Positions 32,211 to 41,052 of a stretch of DNA of 64,000 nt are shown here, in pieces; position 1 is the stretch's first letter, and each line of letters starts with the position of its first letter. Under the pieces are notes generated by a model, which was given only the letters and a program-made list of their open reading frames with translations, was not told the DNA's origin and did not search any database. Made by a program: the position numbers and the translations under genes. The DNA is from Metabacillus sp. FJAT-52054 (GTDB lineage Bacteria; Bacillota; Bacilli; Bacillales; Bacillaceae), in NCBI RefSeq assembly GCF_037201815.1, contig NZ_CP147407.1:3852723-3916722 (forward strand), written 5' to 3'.

Positions 32211-33062
32211 TCAAGCGTATTCGTAAAAACCTCTGCCCGTTTTCTTGCCAAGCCAGCCTGCTTTTACATACTTCCTCAAAAGCGGACATGGGCGGTACTT
32301 ATCATCACCGAAGCCTTCATGGAGCGTTTCCATGATATAAAGGCACGTGTCCAGACCGATAAAATCAGCGAGAGTCAGCGGCCCCATTGGATGGTTCATC
32401 CCGAGCTTCATCACTTCATCAATGGCCTCATGGCTAGCGACACCTTCGTACAGCGTATAGATGGCTTCGTTAATCATCGGCATTAAAATCCGGTTAGAGA
32501 CGAACCCCGGGAAGTCATTTACCTCGACCGGCACCTTTTGAAGCTTTCGTGTCATTTCCTCCACTGCTGCATAAACCTCATCCTCTGTTGCAAGACCGCG
32601 GATAATTTCGACAAGCTTCATAACCGGTACCGGGTTCATAAAGTGCATCCCGATGACTTTGCCGGGCCGTTTTGTGGCAGCCGCGATTTCAGTAATAGGC
32701 AGTGAAGATGTGTTCGTCGCAAGGATCGCTGACTGCGGGGCGATTTCATCCAGCTGGGCGAAAATTTGCTTCTTTATTTCCATGTTTTCAATGGCTGCTT
32801 CAATGATGAGATCAGCCTCGCCGGCGCTTGAAATGGCGGTTGACCGCTCAATCCGGTTCAGTATTTCTTCCTTGTCTGCTCCGGTCATTCTTTCTTTATC
32901 TACCTGTCGCTGAAGGTTTTTTGCAATCCCTGCAAATCCCCGTTCCAGAAATTCTTCCTTTAAATCCTGCAAAATGACGCTGAATCCAGCCATAGCACAA
33001 ACCTGGGCAATCCCTGAACCCATTTGGCCGGCTCCAATCACCATTACCTTTTTAATTTCCAT
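32211..33062 (-). CDS. 3-hydroxybutyryl-CoA dehydrogenase
   Basis: 283 aa from the ATG at 33062 (MEIKKVMVIGAGQMGSGIAQVCA), RBS AGGGGG. NAD(P)-dependent oxidation of 3-hydroxyacyl-CoA. Rossmann motif GAGQMGSG, catalytic His in GMHFMNPVPVMKLVE and the C-terminal helical domain with GMNHPMGPLTLADFIGLD. Corresponds to MmgB/Hbd. Spacing to both neighbours (27 and 16 bp) indicates one operon with the thiolase and the dehydrogenases. Confidence 0.93.
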   Translation of the reverse strand: MEIKKVMVIGAGQMGSGIAQVCAMAGFSVILQDLKEEFLERGFAGIAKNLQRQVDKERMTGADKEEILNRIERSTAISSAGEADLIIEAAIENMEIKKQIFAQLDEIAPQSAILATNTSSLPITEIAAATKRPGKVIGMHFMNPVPVMKLVEIIRGLATEDEVYAAVEEMTRKLQKVPVEVNDFPGFVSNRILMPMINEAIYTLYEGVASHEAIDEVMKLGMNHPMGPLTLADFIGLDTCLYIMETLHEGFGDDKYRPCPLLRKYVKAGWLGKKTGRGFYEYA

Positions 33063-33089
33063 TTTCCATCCCCCTATGAATATCATTGC

Positions 33090-34271
33090 TTACACGTGCA
33101 CCATAATCGCATCGCCCTGGCCGCCGCCGCTGCAGATGGCTGCAACCCCAGTGCCACCGCCCCGTCGTTTGAGCTCATGAATAAGCGTTAAAAGGATGCG
33201 TGCTCCGCTTGCACCAATCGGATGCCCCAGTGCTACTGCCCCGCCGTTTACATTCACTTTTTCCGGATCCAAATCTGCCAGCTGATTGCTTGCAAGAGCC
33301 ACAGCCGCAAACGCTTCGTTGATTTCAAACAAATCAATGTCCGCAGCCGTTTTGCCGGTCTTCTTTAGCAGTTCGTTGATGACAATACCCGGTGTTTTAG
33401 GAAAATCCTTTGCTTCCATTGCCACTGCAGTATGAGCAATGATTGTGGCTAATGGGGTTTTACCTTCTTTTTCAGCCCGCTCTTCACTCATCAGAACAAA
33501 CGCTGTTGCTCCATCGTTTACGCCCGGCGCATTTCCCGCTGTGATCGTACCTTCATGGCCGAAAACCGGTTTGAGGCTTGAGAGTCTTTCAAGAGAAGTA
33601 TCCGGACGCGGTGCCTCATCCTGATCCACGGTAATTGGGTCTCCTTTTCTCTGCGGAACACTGACCGGCACGATTTCTTCACTGAAAATTCCTTTTTTGA
33701 TTGCTTCTGAAGCACGCTGATGGCTTCTCAGTGCCCACTCATCCTGGGACTCTCTTGTAATCTCTAAATCTCTTGCTGTTGAATTGCCGTACGTGCCCAT
33801 ATGCACCCCTTCAAAGCTGCATGTAAGGCCGTCGTGGACCATTAAATCCTTAACAGCCGCATCCCCCATCCGAAGCCCCCATCTTGCCTTCGGAACGATA
33901 TATGGCGCATTTGACATAGATTCCATGCCGCCTGCGACAATGATTTCCTCGTCCCCTGCACGGATAATCTGATCGGCCATTGTTACGCTTCTTAATCCGG
34001 ACGCACATACTTTATTCACGGTTTCTGTTTTTACTTCCCATGGGATGCCCGCATGGCGTGCTGCCTGTCTTGAAGGGATTTGTCCTTGCCCTCCCTGAAG
34101 AACATTTCCGAGAATCACTTCGCCGACATCTTCCGGACGGACTCCGCTTCTCTCAAGCGCTTCCTTCACGGCAATTCCGCCGAGCTCTGAAGCCGTTAAA
34201 GACTGAAGTGCTCCTCCAAACTTGCCAAAAGGTGTACGTGCTCCTCCAACGATTACCGTTTTTCCCATCAT
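33090..34271 (-). CDS. Acetyl-CoA C-acetyltransferase (thiolase)
   Basis: 393 aa. Thiolytic cleavage or condensation of acyl-CoA. Active-site cysteine in NKVCASGLRSV near residue 89, histidine in GGAVALGHPIGASGARI and second cysteine in ICSGGGQGDAI. RBS GAGGAGG; the start can be either of two adjacent ATGs. Corresponds to MmgA-type thiolase. Its 114-bp upstream gap carries a palindrome and a cre-like site, so it may have its own regulated promoter besides readthrough from fadF. Confidence 0.94.
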   Translation of the reverse strand: MMGKTVIVGGARTPFGKFGGALQSLTASELGGIAVKEALERSGVRPEDVGEVILGNVLQGGQGQIPSRQAARHAGIPWEVKTETVNKVCASGLRSVTMADQIIRAGDEEIIVAGGMESMSNAPYIVPKARWGLRMGDAAVKDLMVHDGLTCSFEGVHMGTYGNSTARDLEITRESQDEWALRSHQRASEAIKKGIFSEEIVPVSVPQRKGDPITVDQDEAPRPDTSLERLSSLKPVFGHEGTITAGNAPGVNDGATAFVLMSEERAEKEGKTPLATIIAHTAVAMEAKDFPKTPGIVINELLKKTGKTAADIDLFEINEAFAAVALASNQLADLDPEKVNVNGGAVALGHPIGASGARILLTLIHELKRRGGGTGVAAICSGGGQGDAIMVHV

Positions 34272-34292
34272 GTTTTCCTCCTCAAGTTTAGT

Positions 34293-34306
34293 AGCAAACG
34301 CTTACA
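34293..34306. promoter_or_regulatory. Candidate cre (CcpA) site before the thiolase gene
   Basis: Minus strand TGTAAGCGTTTGCT matches the cre consensus TGWAANCGNTNWCA at 12 of 14 positions, 22-35 bp before the thiolase start. Lipid-degradation genes of B. subtilis (mmgA) are under CcpA, which supports the reading. Confidence 0.5.
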
Positions 34307-34316
34307 TTTAATAGCG

Positions 34317-34339
34317 ACTGAACGCTCGCTCAGTTCAGT
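34317..34339. promoter_or_regulatory. Inverted repeat, probable TetR/FadR-type operator
   Basis: ACTGAAC at 34317-34323 and GTTCAGT at 34333-34339 form a 7-bp perfect inverted repeat with a 9-bp centre GCTCGCTCA. It resembles operators of acyl-CoA-responsive TetR regulators (TGAACG...CGTTCA type). It lies 46-68 bp before the thiolase start. Confidence 0.6.
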
Positions 34340-34385
34340 TAAAAAGGGACAGGCAGTACATACAGCACCGCCTTATCTCCCGTTT

Positions 34386-36497
34386 TTATGCAATTTCCTT
34401 CTTGACATCTCCAATGACCGATTTTTCAAGCAGCTCGGCTACATCGTAGGTGGATACCGTTTCTTCAACTTCCTTTGCCTTCGTCCCATCGCTGAGCATC
34501 GTCAGGCAGTAAGGACACCCGGAACTGATTACAGTTGGATTCACAGCAAGCGCCTGTTCGGTTCTTGCTACGTTGATGCGGGTTCCTGTATCCTCTTCCA
34601 TCCACATCAAACCTCCGCCGGCTCCGCAGCACATTCCAGTTTCCCGCTTACGGGCCATTTCAACAAGCTTGACGCCCGGAATTGCTTTTAGAAGGTCCCT
34701 CGGTGCATCATACACATCATTGTAACGGCCGAGGTAGCAGGAATCATGGAAGGTAATCGTCTCCTTCACTTCATGAACCGGCTTAAGCCTGCCTTCTCTC
34801 ACAAGCTTTGCAAGCAGCTCCGTATGATGATAAACCTCTGCATTCAGTCCAAAGTCCGGATACTCATTTTTAAAAATATTGTAGGCATGCGGATCGATCG
34901 TGACGATCTTCTTCACACCAATTTTCTCGAATTCATCAATGTTTTTCGTCGCCAGCTCCTGGAATAAAAACTCATTTCCAAGTCTTCTTGGCGTATCGCC
35001 TGAGTTTTTCTCCTTATTGCCGAGAATGGCAAACTTCACACCCGCTTCATTCATCAGCTTTGCAAAGGAAAGAGCAATTTTCTGGCTGCGGTTGTCGAAG
35101 GAGCCCATGGAACCTACCCAGAACAGGTATTCAAACTCTTCCTCCTGTTTTTGAAGCTCTTTCACCGTCGGGATGACCACATCCTCGCGCGCTTCACGCC
35201 AGTTTTCGCGTTCTTTCCGGTTTAGTCCCCATGGATTTCCCTGACGTTCAATGTTCGTCATCGCACGCTGTGCATCAGCATCAAGCTTACCCTCTGTCAA
35301 AACAAGATAGCGGCGAAGATCAATGATCTTATCCACATGTTCGTTCATGACTGGGCACTGATCCTCACAGTTCCGGCAAGTCGTACACGCCCAAATCTCT
35401 TCTTCCGTGATAACCTCGCCAATCAGGCTCGGATTGTACGCTGCAGCTGCGGCTGCCTCTTTGGAACCCTGACCTGCTGAAGCCATGGCCAGCTGATTCC
35501 CTTGTGTTTCAGCAAATGCGAAAGCCGGTACCCATGGTGTCTGGGACGTTACAGCTGCCCCCTTGTCTGTGAGGTGATCCCTTAAGCGCAAAATCAAATC
35601 CATTGGCGAAAGCATTTTTCCTGTACCGGTTGCCGGACACATGTTTGTGCACCTTCCGCATTCCACACAGGCATAAAGGTCAATCAGCTGAGACTGTTTA
35701 AAATCTTCTATTTTCCCAACCCCGAAGGATTCCTTTGATTCATCTTCAAAATCAATTTTTTCAAGCTTTGCAGGCGGTCCCACTCTGGAGAAGAATGTGT
35801 TGGCCGGCCCTGCGATTAAGTGGGCATGCTTGGATTGAGGAACGTATACAAGGAACGTCAGCAAAATCAGCAAATGCACCCACCAGGATACATAAAAAAC
35901 AGCGATAGCGGCTGTTTCATTCATAAAGCCAAAAATGAACGCAAGCGATGAAGCAATCGGCTCTGTCCATGTCAGTTCGTGATCATGCCAAATGATGCCC
36001 ATTGCATTACCGAGAAGCACGGAGATCATTAAGCCTCCGATAAAAATAAGGACAAGTCCCGCTTTAAAATTCCGCTTTAAACGGACAAGCTTTTCAATAT
36101 AGCGTCTGTAGAACGCCCAGACGACGGCAGCAAGAATGACAAACGTCACAATTTCCTGGAAAAATGTAAAGCCGGGATAAAGCGGTCCAAGCGGCAGATG
36201 CGCCCCTGGAGACAGCCCTTTTATAATAAAATCAATCGCCCCAAACTGTACGAGGATAAACCCGTAAAAGAACATCACATGAATGATTCCGCTCTTCTTA
36301 TCCTTCAGCAGTTTCTTCTGGCCAAAGACGTTTACCCAAATCCGGTCAAGCCGGTCCTTCCATTTCCCGTCAAACTCTTCTTTTCTGCCCATCCGGATAT
36401 ATGCGATCCGGGAACGGATTAAATGAACAAACAGCGCAACTGCGTAAGCGGTTACAAGCAAGAATGCAATCAGATTGATCCATAGCAGTATGCTCAT
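34386..36497 (-). CDS. fadF: FadF: membrane iron-sulfur electron-transfer protein
   Basis: 703 aa from the ATG at 36497 (MSILLWINLIAFLLVTAYAVAL), RBS AGGGGG. About six membrane segments in the first 245 residues, including a cytochrome-b-like HdrE/NarI-type part; then two 4Fe-4S motifs (CVECGRCTNMCPATG and CTTCRNCEDQCPV), then two CCG domains (CYLGRYNDVYDAPRD and MCCGAGGG). Probably carries electrons from acyl-CoA dehydrogenase via ETF toward quinone. In B. subtilis fadF-acdA-rpoE is one FadR-controlled group; here extra genes are inserted. Confidence 0.92.
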   Translation of the reverse strand: MSILLWINLIAFLLVTAYAVALFVHLIRSRIAYIRMGRKEEFDGKWKDRLDRIWVNVFGQKKLLKDKKSGIIHVMFFYGFILVQFGAIDFIIKGLSPGAHLPLGPLYPGFTFFQEIVTFVILAAVVWAFYRRYIEKLVRLKRNFKAGLVLIFIGGLMISVLLGNAMGIIWHDHELTWTEPIASSLAFIFGFMNETAAIAVFYVSWWVHLLILLTFLVYVPQSKHAHLIAGPANTFFSRVGPPAKLEKIDFEDESKESFGVGKIEDFKQSQLIDLYACVECGRCTNMCPATGTGKMLSPMDLILRLRDHLTDKGAAVTSQTPWVPAFAFAETQGNQLAMASAGQGSKEAAAAAAYNPSLIGEVITEEEIWACTTCRNCEDQCPVMNEHVDKIIDLRRYLVLTEGKLDADAQRAMTNIERQGNPWGLNRKERENWREAREDVVIPTVKELQKQEEEFEYLFWVGSMGSFDNRSQKIALSFAKLMNEAGVKFAILGNKEKNSGDTPRRLGNEFLFQELATKNIDEFEKIGVKKIVTIDPHAYNIFKNEYPDFGLNAEVYHHTELLAKLVREGRLKPVHEVKETITFHDSCYLGRYNDVYDAPRDLLKAIPGVKLVEMARKRETGMCCGAGGGLMWMEEDTGTRINVARTEQALAVNPTVISSGCPYCLTMLSDGTKAKEVEETVSTYDVAELLEKSVIGDVKKEIA

Positions 36498-36599
36498 TCT
36501 GTTTCCCCCTAACGTATGTGTATGTGGTTTCTCCCTTATCTCTTGAAAATTTAAAAACAAACAAATTTTCAGAAATTATCCCTATCTTCATCATAATTA

Positions 36600-36617
36600 T
36601 GAATGAGCATTCAGTCA
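36600..36617. promoter_or_regulatory. FadR-like box upstream of fadF
   Basis: TGAATGAGCATTCAGTCA matches most positions of the B. subtilis FadR consensus TGAATGANTANTCATTCA, and its left part contains the perfect repeat TGAATG-AG-CATTCA. It lies 103-120 bp before fadF and 86-103 bp before the divergent cls gene. Confidence 0.65.
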
Positions 36618-36702
36618 ATCCTTTTCCCTTAATCTTTTTTCATAATTTTCCCTTACTCGTCCATGATAAGGGTACGTCTAATTTTTGAAAGAAGGAACCG
36701 CC

Positions 36703-37899
36703 ATGGCCTTTTTTATCCTAATACTTCTTGCCCTGCTCATAACCGTTTGGATCCGCATTGACTTTTCCATCGCTTACAGCCGCCATGTGCGGAAGGCCGG
36801 GCTCCAGTCCTATCCGATCCGCAAGGGAGATATTCAGTTTTTTTCTGATGGACAGGAATTTTACACCCGCTATTTCAATGATTTGAAGCAGGCGTCTACT
36901 TGTATTTATGCAAGCTTTTACATTATAAAAAATGATGAGGAAATCAGTCAGAGCTTCTTAAAAATTTTAGGCCAAAAAGCAGAGGATGGCGTGAAGGTTT
37001 ATTTGATGCTGGACCGGATTGGATCTGCCAAAGCCCCTAAAAAACTTTTAAAGCGAATTCAGGCTCAGGGAGTCGCGCTTGCCTATTCCCACAACCCTAA
37101 ATTTCCATTTTTCTTCTTTACGCTGCTCGCCAGAAATCACCGGAAAATCACCGTTATCGATCATAAAACCGGCTACCTGGGCGGCTATAACATCGGAAAA
37201 GAATACATAGGAAAAAATCCAAAGCTCGGATACTGGCGCGATTACCATCTATCATTTACCGGAGCCGGGGTTCAGGACCTTGAGGAGCAGTTCCGCAAAG
37301 ATTGGCGAAATGCAGGAGGAAGCTATTTAGACAAACCTAAATTCCCGGCAGGAGCAGACGGCAGCATTTCGTACCGGTTTGTTTCAACTTACGGCAAAGC
37401 CCTCGATGATCAGTTCCTTTCTTTTATCCATCGAGCCAAAAAAGAGCTGATTATTTGCTCGCCCTATTTTATCCCCGGTGCGAAGCTGCAGATTGAATTG
37501 CTTCGCGCCCTTGAAAGAGGGGTAAAAGTAAAAATCATCGTTCCCATGCGCTCTGATCACCTTTTTGTGAAAGAGGCTGCTTTTCCGTATTACGGGCCTT
37601 TGCTGAAAGCAGGTGCAGAGGTATACCGGTTTTATCTGGGGTTTTATCATGCCAAAATCATTATAGTCGATGACGATTTCATTGATATCGGAACCGCAAA
37701 CTTTGATAAACGGAGCATGTATTTAAACGATGAAATGAACGCTTTAATCCAGGACAAAGCTTTTACAGCCAAAGTGAAGCGGAGTATTGTGAAGGATATT
37801 CACGATTCGGAACAGCTGTTATATGAAGACTACTTACAAAGACCGCTGTGGCAAAGAGCGAAAGAAAAAGCCGCGTCCGCTGTGTCCTTTTTCCTGTAA
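36703..37899 (+). CDS. clsB: Cardiolipin synthase-like PLD protein (YwjE/ClsB)
   Basis: 398 aa from the ATG at 36703 (MAFFILILLALLITVWIRIDF). One N-terminal membrane segment, then two phospholipase-D domains with HKD motifs HRKITVID and HAKIIIVD, each followed by the GG/GT segment (GYLGGYN, IDIGTANFDKRS). Condenses phosphatidylglycerols to cardiolipin. Length equals B. subtilis YwjE, one of its minor synthases. The upstream spacer is shared with divergent fadF. Confidence 0.92.
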   Translation: MAFFILILLALLITVWIRIDFSIAYSRHVRKAGLQSYPIRKGDIQFFSDGQEFYTRYFNDLKQASTCIYASFYIIKNDEEISQSFLKILGQKAEDGVKVYLMLDRIGSAKAPKKLLKRIQAQGVALAYSHNPKFPFFFFTLLARNHRKITVIDHKTGYLGGYNIGKEYIGKNPKLGYWRDYHLSFTGAGVQDLEEQFRKDWRNAGGSYLDKPKFPAGADGSISYRFVSTYGKALDDQFLSFIHRAKKELIICSPYFIPGAKLQIELLRALERGVKVKIIVPMRSDHLFVKEAAFPYYGPLLKAGAEVYRFYLGFYHAKIIIVDDDFIDIGTANFDKRSMYLNDEMNALIQDKAFTAKVKRSIVKDIHDSEQLLYEDYLQRPLWQRAKEKAASAVSFFL

Positions 37900-37926
37900 A
37901 GCACATGCGGTGAAAAGGAGAGAGAA

Positions 37927-38886
37927 ATGAAAATACGGTTTGGTTATGTTGCAAACGCCCTTTCCCTCTGGGATTGCTCCCCCTCAAAAACGATGACCTT
38001 TGCAAGATATCAAAAGCTCGAAGAAAGTGAACGCAAAGAAGCTCTTTGCCGTGTCACGAAGCAAAACCTTGAGCATACACTGCGCATCATTCATTACAAC
38101 ATTGCGCACGAAATCCATCTTTACCGCTTTTCTTCGAGCCTCGTTCCGCTCGCCACTCATCCTGAAGTGAGCTGGGATTTCGTTGCGCCATTTAAGGATC
38201 AATTTAAAAAAATTGGCGAGCTGGTAAAGAAACATAAGATGCGGACAAGCTTTCACCCTAGCCAGTACACGCTGTTCACAAGCGATCGGCCATCCATCAC
38301 GGAAAACTCAGTCAGAGACATGGAGTATCACTATGCGATGCTCGAAGCGATGGGGCTCGAAAAAGAAGGCTTGATCAACCTGCATGTTGGCGGAGCGTAC
38401 GGAGATAAAACCGCATCGGCGGAGCGCTTTTTTGAAAACATTCAATCGCTCCCTTCTCCGGTTTTTTCGAGAATGACGCTTGAAAATGATGATAAAACCT
38501 ATACGACGGAAGAAACCTTGCAAGTATGCGAAAAAGGCGGCACCCCGCTCATGTTCGATTATCATCACCATCAGGCAAATAAAAACGAAGGCGATCAAAA
38601 ATTAGAGGATCTGCTTCCAAGATTTTTTGATACGTGGAAACAGACAGGACTTGCACCAAAGATCCATATCTCTTCACCCAAATCAGAAAAAGAATACCGC
38701 AGCCATTCAGATTATGTCGATCTTGAGTTTATTCGGCCGCTGCTCAAAATGCTGAAGGAATTTGACGTCGATGTGGATGTCATGATTGAAGCGAAGATGA
38801 AGGATTTGGCCCTGTTGAAGCTGATCGAGGAAATTTCAGCGATCCGCGGGGTGAAGCGTGTGGATGGGGGGAGTGTGGTTTGGTGA
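37927..38886 (+). CDS. uvsE: UV DNA damage endonuclease
   Basis: 319 aa. TIM-barrel apurinic/apyrimidinic-endonuclease-like enzyme that nicks 5' to UV photoproducts. Family motifs: IRFGYVANALSLWDCSPSKTMT at the N-terminus, FHPSQYTLFTSDR, NLHVGGAYGDK, LENDDKTYTTEETL, FDYHHHQAN and KIHISSPK near the C-terminus, which supply the metal ligands. It starts 27 bp after cls (RBS AAAAGGAG), so the two are co-transcribed, as ywjE-ywjD in B. subtilis. Confidence 0.95.
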   Translation: MKIRFGYVANALSLWDCSPSKTMTFARYQKLEESERKEALCRVTKQNLEHTLRIIHYNIAHEIHLYRFSSSLVPLATHPEVSWDFVAPFKDQFKKIGELVKKHKMRTSFHPSQYTLFTSDRPSITENSVRDMEYHYAMLEAMGLEKEGLINLHVGGAYGDKTASAERFFENIQSLPSPVFSRMTLENDDKTYTTEETLQVCEKGGTPLMFDYHHHQANKNEGDQKLEDLLPRFFDTWKQTGLAPKIHISSPKSEKEYRSHSDYVDLEFIRPLLKMLKEFDVDVDVMIEAKMKDLALLKLIEEISAIRGVKRVDGGSVVW

Positions 38887-38920
38887 TTGGGGGGTTGTGT
38901 GGGGGTTTATTTGTAGTGTG

Positions 38921-39011
38921 CGGTTGGTACTTGGATTGCGCGGGTTTGCACTTGGTTTGCGCGGGTTTGCACTTGGTTTGAGGCGCGGCTGGTACTTGGT
39001 GTACGCGGGTT
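38921..39011. repeat. 21-bp tandem repeat before the 127-bp dimer
   Basis: Two identical 21-bp units beginning TTGCGCGGGTTTGCACTTGG (38936-38956 and 38957-38977) flanked by degenerate units with GGTACTTGG and CGCGGGTTTGCAC. The last unit runs directly into the TGCACTGACCCC end of the 127-bp element. Confidence 0.85.
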
Positions 39012-39138
39012 TGCACTGACCCCCACTCTGCTAAAGCACTAAACCTCTGGCACCGCACCCTGTAAACTCTTACGTACCAAGGGATTGCAGCTCCCTTCCT
39101 CTGTCCCCCGATGCGGTGAAGCAGCGGGGGTCAGTGCA
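39012..39138. repeat. 127-bp TIR element, locus 2 copy a
   Basis: TGCACTGACCCCC ... GGGGGTCAGTGCA, exactly 127 bp. Interior blocks TAAAGCACTAAACCTC near the left and CTCTGTCCCCCGATGCGGTG near the right. Differs from copy b at only four positions. Confidence 0.9.
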
Positions 39139-39139
39139 G

Positions 39140-39266
39140 TGCACTGACCCCCGCTCTGATAAAGCACTAAACCTCTGGCACCGCACCCTGTAAACTCTTA
39201 CGTACCAAGGGATTGCAGCTCCCTTCCTCTGTCCCCTGATGCGGTGAAGCGGCGGGGGTCAGTGCA
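39140..39266. repeat. 127-bp TIR element, locus 2 copy b
   Basis: Same length and about 97 percent identical to copy a, separated by a single G. This is the youngest-looking duplication in the window. Confidence 0.9.
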
Positions 39267-39352
39267 AAGTACAAAGCACAAAGCACAAAAACAAAGCACA
39301 AAAACAAAGTTCAAAAACAAAGCACAAAAACAAAGCACAAAAACAAAACCCC
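39265..39352. repeat. 13-bp tandem repeat after the 127-bp dimer
   Basis: Repeated CAAAGCACAAAAA units, five or six copies with small changes, starting directly at the CA of the element end and running to the argS side. They look like slippage products seeded by the element tail TGCAAAG. Confidence 0.8.
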
Positions 39353-39381
39353 CACACCAAAAAGGTACGGGGGCCTAAACC

Positions 39382-41052
39382 TTACATCTTTTCCGGAGCC
39401 GATACTCCAATGAGCGTCAGGGCATTTTTCAATGTATGCTGAGTCGCTTTCATGAGAGCGAGACGGGCTTTGGATTTATCATCGTTTTCCGGGTCCAGCA
39501 CTTTTTCTGCGTTGTAGAAGCTGTGCAGAGTAGAAGCCAGGTCGAAAATATAGTGGGTGATTTTATGCGGAATCCGTTTTTGGGCAGCGTCTGCCACGGT
39601 TTCCGGGAACTCGCCTAATTTTTTCAGCAGGTCGATTTCCTTTTCGGATAGGTCTGAACCGAGCACATTTTCACGGCCGTATGAAAGACCTTTTTCCTCG
39701 CCCTGGCGCAGCATGCTGCAAATGCGGGCATGCGCGTATTGTGCGTAGAATACAGGGTTTTCGTTGGATTTGGATACAGCGAGATCCATGTCAAAGTCCA
39801 TGTGCGTGTCGGCACTTCTCATCGCGAAGAAGTAGCGGACTGCGTCAAGGCCGACCTCTTCCATCAAATCGCGCATCGTAACCGCTTTTCCGGTCCGTTT
39901 GCTCATTTTCATTTTCTCGCCGTCTTTGTAGAGATGAACGAGCTGAATGATTTCAACCTCAAGTGTGTCTTTTCCATAGCCAAGTGCTTCAATTGCCGCT
40001 TTCATGCGGGGAATGTAGCCATGGTGATCGGCACCCCAGATGTTGATGAGCTTTGTGAAGCCGCGGTCCAGCTTGTCCTTGTGATACGCAATGTCCGGAG
40101 TCAGGTAGGTATAAGAGCCGTCGTTTTTAATTAAAACGCGGTCTTTGTCATCACCGAATTCAGTAGAGCGGAACCATGTCGCGCCCTCTTCTTCAAAGAT
40201 GTGTCCTTTTTCGCGAAGCGCTTCAAGGGCTTGATCAATTTTCCCGTTCTGATAAAGGCTTGTTTCTGAGTACCAAACATCAAATGGCACGCGGAATTCA
40301 TTCAGGTCCTTTTTCAGTTTATCCATTTCAAATTTCAGCCCGTATTCACGGAAGAAGCCGAGACGCTCAGCCTGCTCCTCTGAAACGAAGCGGTCTCCGT
40401 ATTCGTCCGCAAGCTTTTGGCCGATTTCCTGGATATCCTTGCCGTGGTAGCCGTCCTCCGGCATCGGTGCATCCTGGCCCAGTGCCTGAAGATAGCGGGA
40501 TTCAATGGAAAGAGCGAGATTATTGATTTGATTTCCTGCATCATTGATGTAATATTCTCTGGATACATCATAGCCTGCTTTAGCAAGGATGTTGCACAGT
40601 GAATCACCTACAGCTGCGCCGCGGGCGTGTCCAAGGTGGAGCGTACCCGTTGGATTGGCGGACACGAACTCCACTTGAAGCTTTTCGCCGTTTCCAATAT
40701 TGGACTCTCCATATTTTTCACCAGCATCTAAAATAGCCGGTACAAGGTCTGTCAGGTAGGCGTTGTTCATGTAAAAATTGATAAAGCCCGGTCCTGCAAT
40801 TTCAATTTTTTCTATAGAAGCTTTTTCTTTATCGAAATGATTGACGATTTCTTCTGCAATCATGCGCGGCGCTTTTTTAGCGACTCTTGCCAGCTGCATG
40901 GCCATGTTTGTTGAAAAATCGCCGTGCGCTTTTTCTTTAGGCACTTCCAGCACAACGTCCGGTATTTGGGATGCTTCTGCAAGCCCTGCAGTTTGAACTG
41001 AAGCTTTTACTTCCTGTTTTAAACGTTCTTTCATTTGCTCGACGATGTTCAT
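39382..41052 (-). CDS. argS: Arginyl-tRNA synthetase
   Basis: 556 aa. Charges tRNA-Arg. N-terminal additional domain (to about 110) with FSTNMAMQLARVAKKAPR, class I HIGH motif as HLGHARGAAVGD, KMSKS motif as KMSKRTGKAVTM, and a C-terminal anticodon-binding helical domain. The ATG at 41050-41052 overlaps the ywiB stop (ATGA), giving translational coupling. No T-box was seen upstream. Confidence 0.97.
   Translation of the reverse strand: MNIVEQMKERLKQEVKASVQTAGLAEASQIPDVVLEVPKEKAHGDFSTNMAMQLARVAKKAPRMIAEEIVNHFDKEKASIEKIEIAGPGFINFYMNNAYLTDLVPAILDAGEKYGESNIGNGEKLQVEFVSANPTGTLHLGHARGAAVGDSLCNILAKAGYDVSREYYINDAGNQINNLALSIESRYLQALGQDAPMPEDGYHGKDIQEIGQKLADEYGDRFVSEEQAERLGFFREYGLKFEMDKLKKDLNEFRVPFDVWYSETSLYQNGKIDQALEALREKGHIFEEEGATWFRSTEFGDDKDRVLIKNDGSYTYLTPDIAYHKDKLDRGFTKLINIWGADHHGYIPRMKAAIEALGYGKDTLEVEIIQLVHLYKDGEKMKMSKRTGKAVTMRDLMEEVGLDAVRYFFAMRSADTHMDFDMDLAVSKSNENPVFYAQYAHARICSMLRQGEEKGLSYGRENVLGSDLSEKEIDLLKKLGEFPETVADAAQKRIPHKITHYIFDLASTLHSFYNAEKVLDPENDDKSKARLALMKATQHTLKNALTLIGVSAPEKM

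Noticed and set aside
39265..39352. CRISPR-like regular repeat
   Set aside because: The 13-bp units are contiguous without unique spacers and no cas gene is present. The 127-bp dimers also lack CRISPR architecture.
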